Source of the DNA: Desulfarculus sp.
GTDB taxonomy: Bacteria; Desulfobacterota; Desulfarculia; Desulfarculales; Desulfarculaceae
DNA length: 8,894 nucleotides
Direction: 5' to 3'
Assembly: GCA_020216625.1 (NCBI GenBank)
Contig: JAIUYB010000064.1
Coordinates: 1-8,894, forward strand
Part shown: positions 1 through 5,389 of the stretch, in pieces
Position numbering within the stretch: the first letter of the stretch is position 1
Layout of the letters: each line of letters begins with the position of its first letter
Translations under genes and position numbers: made by a program
Notes under the pieces: generated by a model
Told to the model about the DNA's origin: nothing
What the model saw: the letters and a program-made list of their open reading frames with translations, nothing else
Database searches by the model: none

Positions 1-41
1 CCCGGGCGACGGAAGGAGCCGGACCTCCTCACCAACTATCG

Positions 42-64
42 CTATATATATATGTTATATTTAT
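42..64 (+). promoter_or_regulatory. AT-rich block abutting regulator promoter (UP element or operator)
   Basis: A run of about 23 bases that is almost entirely A/T, starting with CTATATATATA (42-52), ends directly against the -35 box of the promoter at 65. It stands out sharply in GC-rich surroundings. A near-identical word, CTATATACATA (10 of 11 bases), occurs at 954-964, in a similar place upstream of the dehydrogenase gene. It could be an UP element for RNA polymerase or a binding site for the adjacent GntR-type regulator. The sequence alone does not decide between them. Confidence 0.45.
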
Positions 65-93
65 TTGACATGCCAGGCCGGATCGCCTATACT
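65..93 (+). promoter_or_regulatory. sigma-70 promoter of the GntR/FadR-type regulator
   Basis: TTGACA (65-70) and TATACT (88-93) are separated by exactly 17 bases. This is a perfect -35 box and a five-of-six -10 box at ideal spacing. Transcription would start near 100, leaving a leader of roughly 25 bases before the regulator start at 126. Such a strong promoter for a regulator gene fits autorepression, which is an inference. Confidence 0.8.
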
Positions 94-125
94 CCCCCGC
101 ATAAGCACCCGGAGGCATGCCGCCC

Positions 126-863
126 ATGTTCGAGCAAGTCCGCCCCAAGAAAGCCGCCCTGGAGATCATCGGCCAGATCCGCCAGGCCATCCTTTCCGGC
201 CAGCTCTCGCCGGGCGACCGCCTGCCCTCCGAGAAAGAGCTCATCGCCCGCTTCGGGGTCTCCAAGAACACCATGCGCGAGGCCCTGCGGGTGCTGGAGG
301 TGATGGGCTTCCTCACCATCCGCCAGGGGCCGGGCGGCGGGGCCGAGGTGATGGCGGTGGACATGCGGACCACTCAGGACTCCATCGCCAACTTCCTGCA
401 TTTCCAGAACACCTCCATCACCGACCTTTCCGAGGTCCGCCATTTGGTGGAGCCCTACCTGGCCGGCCTGGCCGCCGGGCGCCTGCGCCAGGGCGAGATC
501 GACCGCCTGGAGCAGCTCAACCAGTCCTGCCGCGAGGCCTTGGCCCGGGGCGAGAGCATCGTGGGGGGCAAGGACGAGGTGGATTTTCACCGCACCCTGG
601 CCCATGTCAGCGAAAACCCTGTGCTGATCCTGGTCACCGACCTGGTCAACTCCCTGCTCACCGACAGCAAGCGCCACCTCCAGCCCGGTTTGGACTTCTC
701 CCGCCGGGTGCTCGCCGCCCACGAGCGCATCCTGGCCGCCCTCAAGGCCAAGGACGCCTCCGCCGCCGCCCAGGAAATGCGCCGTCACGTGGACGAGGTC
801 GCCGAAGAGCTCCTGGAGCTGCGCCAAAAATCGGGCCAAGCCCCCACCAGCCGCCGCGCCTAG
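126..863 (+). CDS. FadR-family (GntR, FCD domain) transcriptional regulator
   Basis: DNA-binding repressor or activator of the FadR subfamily of GntR regulators, 245 aa. The N-terminal winged helix-turn-helix spans about residues 9-75 and carries the family pattern SGQLSPGDRLPSEKELIARF, then GVSKNTMREALRVLE and a glycine-rich wing (RQGPGGGAEV). The C-terminal helical FCD ligand-binding domain spans about residues 95-235. Its usual metal-site histidines are visible: H155 (DFHRTLA), H199 (AAHERILAAL) and H221 (MRRHVDEV). Such domains normally bind a carboxylate-type metabolite. I chose ATG 126 because GGAGG at 111-115 lies 10 bases upstream. An in-frame ATG at 117 would leave only one base and is less likely (it would give 248 aa). 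The gene has its own strong promoter and lies just upstream of the aldehyde dehydrogenase operon, which it probably controls. The effector is unknown. Confidence 0.9.
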   Translation: MFEQVRPKKAALEIIGQIRQAILSGQLSPGDRLPSEKELIARFGVSKNTMREALRVLEVMGFLTIRQGPGGGAEVMAVDMRTTQDSIANFLHFQNTSITDLSEVRHLVEPYLAGLAAGRLRQGEIDRLEQLNQSCREALARGESIVGGKDEVDFHRTLAHVSENPVLILVTDLVNSLLTDSKRHLQPGLDFSRRVLAAHERILAALKAKDASAAAQEMRRHVDEVAEELLELRQKSGQAPTSRRA

Positions 864-940
864 GCCCGGGGGGATTGGTCCGCTGCCGTGAGTGGGGGTG
901 ATTTGCGGGGAGCGAAGCGACAGGGCAAGCGTCCCTCGGC

Positions 941-1000
941 TCATATATCATAACTATATACATAATTTTGCTTGACGCCGGACCCGCCGGGGGCTAGCTT
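941..1000 (+). promoter_or_regulatory. probable promoter/operator region of the aldehyde dehydrogenase operon
   Basis: In the 273-base gap after the regulator, an AT-rich block (941-969) contains CTATATACATA at 954-964, closely matching the block upstream of the regulator. It is followed by TTGACG at 972-977, five of six matches to a -35 box. At 17 bases the -10 position is TAGCTT (995-1000), only three of six matches, so the promoter is weak or activator-dependent if real. Just downstream lies the palindrome GTAGCTAC (1001-1008), a possible operator half. The block-then--35 layout is the same as at 42-70. The remaining 864-940 part of the gap shows no feature I can support. Confidence 0.4.
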
Positions 1001-1023
1001 GTAGCTACGATCATCCGAACGCC

Positions 1024-1089
1024 GGCCGGGATGCCGGCCCCGGGCAGCGGAAACCTTGGGGGGGTTCCCGAGCAAAAGGCTCCGCTGCC
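1024..1089 (+). promoter_or_regulatory. potentially structured 5' leader of the dehydrogenase mRNA
   Basis: Two adjacent foldable elements lie between the probable promoter and the dehydrogenase start. The first is GGCCGG/CCGGCC (1024-1029 with 1034-1039), a 6-bp stem closed by GATG. The second is a perfect 9-bp pairing of GGCAGCGGA (1043-1051) with TCCGCTGCC (1081-1089), and inside it CCTT (1054-1057) can pair with AAGG (1076-1079). The apical loop is G-rich. There is no U-tract, so this is not an ordinary intrinsic terminator. I do not recognise a known riboswitch class. A regulatory leader is possible, but GC-rich DNA also makes chance pairing common. Confidence 0.3.
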
Positions 1090-1136
1090 GCTCAGCCCAT
1101 CCCGGTCGGCCCCTCGCCACCCCCCAGGAGGCCGTC

Positions 1137-2591
1137 ATGTCGATCCCAACCCTGAAGAACTTCATCGGCGGCGAATGGGTCGCCTCCGCCACCACCAGCT
1201 TCGGCGATGTCTGGCGTCCGGCCAGCGGCGAGAAGATCGCCCGCGTGCCCTATTCCACCGCCGCCGACCTGGACCGGGCCGTGACCGCCGCCCAGGAGGC
1301 GTTTTGGGAGTGGCGCAGCACCCCGCCGCTGACCCGGGCCCGTTATCTATTCCGCATGAAGGAGGTCTTCGAGGCCAACTTCGAGCAGATCGCCCGCACC
1401 CTGACCACCGAGCAGGGCAAGGCCATCGACGAGGCCCGGGGCGAGGTCCGGCGCATGATCGAGAACGTGGAGCACGCCACCGGGGTCACCACCCTGATGA
1501 CCGGCTACTGCCTGGAGGACATCGCCAAGGACATCGACTGCTACGCCGAGCGCCAACCCATGGGCGTCTTCGCCGCCATCGCCCCCTACAACTTCCCGGC
1601 CATGGTCCCCTGGTGGTTCCTGCCCTACGCCATCGTCTGCGGCAACACCTTCGTGCTCAAGCCCAGCGAGCAGGTGCCCCTGACCCAGACCAAGGTCTTC
1701 GAGCTGATCGAGGAGGAAGTCGGCCTGCCCGAGGGGGTGCTGAATCTGGTCCACGGCTCGCGCGAGGTGGTCAGCGCCATCCTGGAGCACCCCGGCATCG
1801 TCGGCGTCTCCTTCGTGGGCTCCACCCCCACCGCCAGGCTGGTCTACGAGCGTTGCGGGGCCACCGGCAAGCGGGTCCAGGCCCTGGGCGGGGCCAAGAA
1901 TTGCGTGGTCCTGATGCCCGACGCCGACCTCAAGGCCGCCCTGCCTTCCTTGGTCACCTCTTTCTACGGTTGCTCGGGCCAGCGCTGTCTGGCCGGCTCG
2001 CTGCTAGTGCCGGTGGGCGAGGCCGCCGACCAGGTGGTGGAGGCCTTCACCACCGCCTCGGCCGCCTTGCGGGTGGGCGACGGCCTGGACGAGTCCATGA
2101 ACATGGGCCCGGTGGTCAGCGCCGCCCACCGCCAGCGGGTGCTGAACTACATCGAAAAGGGCCTGGCCGGGGGCGCCAAGCTGGTGCTGGACGGTCGGGC
2201 CTGCCGGCCCGCCGGCTGCGAGAACGGCTTCTTCGTCGGCCCCACCGTCTTCGACCACGTCACGCCCGACATGACCATCGCCAAGGAGGAGATCTTCGGC
2301 CCGGTGGTGGCCATCGTGCGGGCCCAGGACCTGGACCAGGCCATCGATTTGGTCAACAGCCGGGGCTTCGCCAACAGCGCCTGCATCTACACCCAGAGCG
2401 GCAAGGCGGTGCGTCAGTTCAAGTACCGGGCCAAACCCTCCATGATCGGGGTGAACATCGGCATCGCCGCGCCCATGAGCTTCTTCCCCTTCGGCGGGGC
2501 CGGCCAGAGCATGTTCGGCGATCTCAAGGGCCACGGCCGCGAGATCTTCCAGTTCTTCACCGACACCAAGGTCGTCATCACCCGCTGGTAG
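1137..2591 (+). CDS. mmsA: CoA-acylating aldehyde dehydrogenase, methylmalonate-semialdehyde dehydrogenase family
   Basis: Probable methylmalonate/malonate-semialdehyde dehydrogenase, 484 aa and near the usual family length. The family oxidises the semialdehyde with NAD+ and CoA, giving propionyl-CoA or acetyl-CoA and CO2 in the cytoplasm. The N-terminus FIGGEWV, the NFPAMVPWWFLPYAIVCGNT stretch, KPSEQVP and SFVGSTPTA are family-like. The diagnostic feature is GGAKN with Asn255, where hydrolytic aldehyde dehydrogenases have the catalytic Glu. It lies 29 residues before the nucleophile Cys284 in GQRCLA, as in MMSDH, with Arg283 beside it. EEIFGPVVA and PFGGAGQS complete the C-terminal half. 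ATG 1137 has AGGAGG at 1126-1131 (five bases away). The frame stays open upstream to about 1056, but that extension lacks family sequence. The gene heads a probable operon with the next two genes. The exact substrate is uncertain, and other short semialdehydes are possible. Confidence 0.88.
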   Translation: MSIPTLKNFIGGEWVASATTSFGDVWRPASGEKIARVPYSTAADLDRAVTAAQEAFWEWRSTPPLTRARYLFRMKEVFEANFEQIARTLTTEQGKAIDEARGEVRRMIENVEHATGVTTLMTGYCLEDIAKDIDCYAERQPMGVFAAIAPYNFPAMVPWWFLPYAIVCGNTFVLKPSEQVPLTQTKVFELIEEEVGLPEGVLNLVHGSREVVSAILEHPGIVGVSFVGSTPTARLVYERCGATGKRVQALGGAKNCVVLMPDADLKAALPSLVTSFYGCSGQRCLAGSLLVPVGEAADQVVEAFTTASAALRVGDGLDESMNMGPVVSAAHRQRVLNYIEKGLAGGAKLVLDGRACRPAGCENGFFVGPTVFDHVTPDMTIAKEEIFGPVVAIVRAQDLDQAIDLVNSRGFANSACIYTQSGKAVRQFKYRAKPSMIGVNIGIAAPMSFFPFGGAGQSMFGDLKGHGREIFQFFTDTKVVITRW

Positions 2592-2597
2592 GCCGGC

Positions 2598-2629
2598 GTC
2601 CGGGCGGGGGCCTCCCTCCCCGCCCGGAC
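2598..2629 (+). other. 12-bp intercistronic hairpin before the ferritin-like gene
   Basis: GTCCGGGCGGGG (2598-2609) pairs perfectly with CCCCGCCCGGAC (2618-2629) around an 8-base loop. No T-run follows. The Shine-Dalgarno-like AGGGAGAA starts two bases later (2631) and the next gene starts at 2643. The element probably sets differential expression or mRNA stability inside the operon rather than ending transcription fully. A partial terminator is the alternative. Confidence 0.5.
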
Positions 2630-2642
2630 CAGGGAGAATCCC

Positions 2643-3071
2643 ATGCCCCTCAACAATTTTGGCGGCATCCTGGCCTTCGCCGCCGAGCTGCAGCAGGCGG
2701 ACATCGCCTTTTACCGCGCCTTGGCGGCCAACCCCGCCCTGGGCGAGCTCGCCCCGCTCGCCGACCGCTTCGCCGCCGAGGAGGCCAAGAACCTGGAGGC
2801 GGTGCTGCGCACCCGGCGGGAGAACGTCACCGAGATGATCCTGGAGCCGGTGCGGGATTTCTTCCGCGCGCCTTTCCAGGCCGCCCGGCCCGACCCGGCC
2901 GGCCTGGACCGGGCCGGGGCCCTAGAGGCGGCGCGGGAGATCGAGGCCAAGGCCGCGGATTTCTATGCCCAAGCCGCGCTCAAGCTGGCGGCCATGCCCG
3001 AGGTCAACCGGGCCCTGAAGCTGCTGGCCAAGAAGCGCGACAAGCATCTGGAGGAGCTGGCCGGGCTCTAG
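2643..3071 (+). CDS. small ferritin-like (rubrerythrin-like) four-helix protein, metal site apparently degenerate
   Basis: A 142-residue, Ala/Leu/Glu-rich protein that should fold as four helices (about 6-29, 36-62, 90-117, 121-141). Two helices carry the rubrerythrin-type spacing to an FY pair: AAELQQADIAFY and REIEAKAADFY. In working rubrerythrin-like proteins the diiron ligands are E, E-x-x-H, E and E-x-x-H. By hand alignment the positions here are Gln17, Glu47 with Asn50, Glu101, and Arg132 with His135. Only three of six ligands remain, so a catalytic diiron centre is doubtful. There is no signal peptide or rubredoxin tail. It lies 51 bases after the dehydrogenase, with AGGGAGAA as ribosome site, and 44 bases before the DUF362 gene. 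A structural or partner role for one of them is inferred. The fold assignment is moderate and the function unknown. Confidence 0.7.
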   Translation: MPLNNFGGILAFAAELQQADIAFYRALAANPALGELAPLADRFAAEEAKNLEAVLRTRRENVTEMILEPVRDFFRAPFQAARPDPAGLDRAGALEAAREIEAKAADFYAQAALKLAAMPEVNRALKLLAKKRDKHLEELAGL

Positions 3072-3115
3072 CCGGCGCCGCCCCGTCCCGGACAACCCAG
3101 CCAAGGAGCCCCCGC

Positions 3116-4441
3116 ATGGACAAGGCCAAGATCTGGTTCATGGACGCCCGCGCCCGGCGCTTTCTGGAGTCCACCGCCATCAAGGGCCGCGAGCTGCTGG
3201 AGCGCTCCGGCTGGCTGGACGGTCTGCGGCCCGGGGACATGGTGGCGGTCAAGACCCACATGGGCGAGGCCTACAACGTGGGCTACCTGCGTCCGGTCAT
3301 CGTGCGCACCCTGGTGGAAGCGCTCAAGGAGCGCGGCTGCCGGCCCTTTGTCACCGACACCACCACCATGTCCTACCACCCCTGGATCAGCCGCACCCTG
3401 GCCATCGACCACTTGGAGACGGCCGAGAAAAACGGCTTCACCTCGGCCTCCATGGGCTGCCCGGTCTTCATCGCCGACGGCTGGATCGGCACCGACGACG
3501 TGGTGGTGGAGCTGAACGGCCGGGGCAACTACCTGAATAAACAGTTCATCGCCCGAGCCATCGCCGACGCCGACGCGCTGTTGTCGGTGGCCCACTTCAA
3601 GGGCCACCCCGCCGGCGGCTATGGCGGGGCGCTCAAGAACATCGGGGTGGGCGGGGCCAGCAAGCGCGGCAAGATGAACCTGCACGGCGGCCTGGCCGGG
3701 GACAAGCCCATCGTCGACCCGGGCAAGTGCCTGGGCCTGGAGTGCCAATGGCGGCATCTGTGCGAGGACTGCTGCCCCGAGGGCGGCATCAAGATCGGCG
3801 AGAAGGGCCTGGAGGTCAACGCCGAGGGCTGCGTCTATTGCTTCGCCTGCGCCAACCTGTGCATCAACATGGCCGGGGTGGGGGCCATCCAGCGCTTCGA
3901 CCAGATGGACATCCTGGGCCGGCGCATCGCCGACTCGGCCCTGGCCGCCATGTTGACCAAGGAGCCGGGCAAGGCGTTTTTCCTTAATTACGCCGTGGAC
4001 ATAACCCCCATCTGCGACTGCTATGGCTGGACCGACACCCCCATCGTCAACGGCATCGGGGTCCTGGCCTCCTTCGACCCGGTGGCGGTGGACAAGGCCT
4101 GCATCGACCTGATGAACGCCGCCCCGGGGCTCAACAACTCGGCCGCCGAGGAGTTCGGCTGCATGTGCTGCGGCGACAAGAAGCTCAACCAGATCAAGGG
4201 CAAGGACGTGGAGCAGCAGATCTACGGCGGGGTGGCCAACGGCGTGGGCACCGACCAGTACGAGATCATCCCGGTGGAGCAGGAGCGCGGCATCCAGGCC
4301 ATCGCCACCTACTACCCCAACGTTCCGGCCCGCTACCTCAAACGGGTCTACGCCAAGAACCATCCTCTGAAGGGCGTGGATTGCGCCAGCTTCGGCCGCC
4401 CCTCCGAAGGCGTGGACAACCCCCAGAGCCCCCGCAAGTAG
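3116..4441 (+). CDS. DUF362 protein with internal two-cluster ferredoxin domain
   Basis: A 441-residue cytoplasmic iron-sulfur protein of the DUF362 family, whose biochemical function is not established. The DUF362 core shows VAVKTHMGE (about 43-51), then VAHFKGHPAGGYGGALKNIG and a following G-A-S-K-R-G-K, all typical of the family. A ferredoxin insert follows. Its first half is irregular: C205, C210, C216, C219, C220 before Pro221. Its second is the regular C239-x2-C242-x2-C245-x3-C249. The C-terminal part resumes DUF362 sequence (GVLASFDPVAVDKACIDL) and adds a further cysteine group at C300/C302 and C349/C351/C352 (GCMCCGDKK). ATG 3116 has AAGGAG 8 bases upstream. It is the third gene of the apparent dehydrogenase operon. 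A role in electron transfer or in redox or cofactor handling for the dehydrogenase step is inferred. Confidence 0.85.
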   Translation: MDKAKIWFMDARARRFLESTAIKGRELLERSGWLDGLRPGDMVAVKTHMGEAYNVGYLRPVIVRTLVEALKERGCRPFVTDTTTMSYHPWISRTLAIDHLETAEKNGFTSASMGCPVFIADGWIGTDDVVVELNGRGNYLNKQFIARAIADADALLSVAHFKGHPAGGYGGALKNIGVGGASKRGKMNLHGGLAGDKPIVDPGKCLGLECQWRHLCEDCCPEGGIKIGEKGLEVNAEGCVYCFACANLCINMAGVGAIQRFDQMDILGRRIADSALAAMLTKEPGKAFFLNYAVDITPICDCYGWTDTPIVNGIGVLASFDPVAVDKACIDLMNAAPGLNNSAAEEFGCMCCGDKKLNQIKGKDVEQQIYGGVANGVGTDQYEIIPVEQERGIQAIATYYPNVPARYLKRVYAKNHPLKGVDCASFGRPSEGVDNPQSPRK

Positions 4442-4444
4442 CCT

Positions 4445-4490
4445 CGGCCGCATCATCCCCGCCTCCCGCCGGGCTGGCGCGTTGCGGCCG
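4445..4490 (+). terminator. possible end-of-operon inverted repeat
   Basis: CGGCCGCA (4445-4452) is repeated inverted as TGCGGCCG (4483-4490), with a 30-base GC-rich interior, directly after the DUF362 stop codon. There is no T-run, so it is not a classic intrinsic terminator. It may stall polymerase or protect the mRNA 3' end. Chance pairing cannot be excluded. Confidence 0.25.
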
Positions 4491-4559
4491 CTCCGGCGCG
4501 GGACGGGGCTGACTCGGCCTGGCCCGACCGGTATATTGGACCCCGGCCGCGCAAAACCC

Positions 4560-4591
4560 TTGACATATCGGGTGGCGAGCCTTTCTAAAAT
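4560..4591 (+). promoter_or_regulatory. probable sigma-70 promoter of the phosphohistidine phosphatase gene
   Basis: A perfect -35 box, TTGACA (4560-4565), precedes an AT-rich TCTAAAAT stretch. The -10 could be TCTAAA (4584-4589, spacing 18, four of six) or TAAAAT (4586-4591, spacing 20, five of six). This puts the transcription start near 4597 and a leader of about 30 bases before the GTG start at 4628. It implies the gene is transcribed separately from the upstream operon. Confidence 0.55.
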
Positions 4592-4627
4592 AGGGTTCAT
4601 TGTGCAATCAGCCGGGAGGATCTGGGG

Positions 4628-5116
4628 GTGGAGCTTTACCTTATGCAACACGGGCCCAGCCTGGCCCCCGAGGAGGATCCGGGGGAGGGCCTTTCCGCCC
4701 ATGGCCGCGAGGTGGTGCGCACCGCGGCCCGCGCCCTCAAACGCCTGGATCTGGCGCTGGACGCCCTGATCAGCAGCCCCAAGGCCCGGGCCCGGCAGAG
4801 CGCCGAGATCGTGGCCGCCACCCTGGGCTTCGAGAGCCGCCTCATCGCCCAGAGCGAGCTGGTCAAGCCCATGGCCCCGCCCGGGGAGTTGCTGGACCAC
4901 CTGCGCAACCTGGCCGGAGCCCAGCGCATCCTCATCGTGGGCCATCTGCCCCACCTGGCCCGCCTGGCCTCCCTGTTGCTCTCCGGCCGGCCGGATTGGG
5001 TGGTGGTGGCCTTCGAGCGCGGCGGTGTCTGCCGCATCGACCTGGAAAGCCTGGGCCTGCCCGGCCGCCTGGCCTGGCACCTGCCCCCGGCGGCGTGCCG
5101 AATCATGGGGGCCTGA
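4628..5116 (+). CDS. sixA: SixA-type phosphohistidine phosphatase (histidine phosphatase superfamily)
   Basis: A 162-residue member of the histidine phosphatase (phosphoglycerate mutase-like) superfamily, close in length to E. coli SixA, which removes phosphate from histidine of phosphotransfer proteins. The N-terminal motif is LYLMQHG, so the nucleophile is His8, but the usual Arg of RHG is Gln7. Other family marks are LSAHGREVVRTAARAL-type helix sequence, ISSPKARARQSAEIV (the Ser-Ser-Pro-x-x-R-A-x-x-S/T block) and VGHLPHLARL with the second catalytic His106. The start is GTG 4628, eight bases after GGAGG (4615-4619), and the protein begins directly with the first beta strand, as expected. 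It has its own promoter. The neighbouring response regulator makes a phosphorelay link conceivable, but no histidine kinase or Hpt protein is visible here. The family assignment is firm and the substrate unknown. Confidence 0.85.
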   Translation: MELYLMQHGPSLAPEEDPGEGLSAHGREVVRTAARALKRLDLALDALISSPKARARQSAEIVAATLGFESRLIAQSELVKPMAPPGELLDHLRNLAGAQRILIVGHLPHLARLASLLLSGRPDWVVVAFERGGVCRIDLESLGLPGRLAWHLPPAACRIMGA

Positions 5117-5292
5117 GGGGCGAAACCCGCTCTCCCAACCCGGGCGGCCGCCAGGAGTCCCTTCGCCGAGACGACGGCGTATCGCCCGGGAAGACATATC
5201 GTCCTGCCGGAGATGACACCCACCTCGTCACCCGAACTCCTCTTGATCGCCAACCATCGGATAAACTTGACCTAGACCCCACCCCTGGCCGC

Positions 5293-5308
5293 TGGCACGC
5301 ATTCTGCT
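5293..5308 (+). promoter_or_regulatory. sigma-54 (RpoN) promoter of the response regulator gene
   Basis: TGGCACGCATTCTGCT matches the -24/-12 consensus TGGCAC-N5-TTGC with one mismatch (CTGC). The GG at 5294-5295 and GC at 5306-5307 are exactly 12 bases apart. The start would fall near 5319, giving about 70 bases of leader before ATG 5390. A TTGACC at 5267 has no -10 partner at usable spacing. Sigma-54 promoters need an enhancer-binding activator. Its site would lie upstream in 5117-5290, where I see no clear palindrome. Confidence 0.65.
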
Positions 5309-5338
5309 ATGGTGTTTGTAGCCTCGACATGTCCCTTC

Positions 5339-5366
5339 AGCCCCGGCCCAGCGTAGAGCCGGGGTT
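5339..5366 (+). other. hairpin in the response regulator leader
   Basis: CCCCGGC (5341-5347) pairs with GCCGGGG (5358-5364) around a 10-base loop, with one G-U and one A-U pair extending the stem outward to 5339/5366. It lies between the sigma-54 start site and the AAGGA ribosome site at 5378-5382. It has no T-run, so it is more likely a leader structure than a terminator. Confidence 0.4.
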
Positions 5367-5389
5367 GAACCACCGTAAAGGAACGCAGC

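Noticed and set aside
1..41. Possible tail of an upstream gene at the window start
   Set aside because: Two frames are open through this stretch and the third stops at 66-68, but 41 bases show no recognisable protein sequence, so nothing can be assigned.
1056..1136. N-terminal extension of the dehydrogenase
   Set aside because: The 27 extra residues are not family-like, while ATG 1137 has AGGAGG five bases upstream and starts directly with the expected N-terminus.
1031..3115. Upstream extension of the DUF362 frame through the dehydrogenase and ferritin-like genes
   Set aside because: The extension translates to Arg/Pro/Gly-rich sequence in the wrong frame of two real genes. DUF362 sequence begins at ATG 3116, which has its own ribosome site.
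3068..5197. Long minus-strand open frame (about 700 codons) opposite the DUF362 and SixA genes
   Set aside because: Same cause: it mirrors coding sequence with biased codons, spans two unrelated genes and the gap between them, and shows no domain.
5164..5203. Short nested inverted repeats after the SixA gene (CGCCG/CGGCG, GACGA/TCGTC)
   Set aside because: Stems are only five bases, overlap each other and lack a T-run. Such matches are expected by chance in GC-rich DNA.
5267..5272. TTGACC as a sigma-70 -35 box for the response regulator
   Set aside because: At 16-18 bases downstream there is only GC-rich sequence with no -10 resemblance. The sigma-54 match 26 bases further on is much better.
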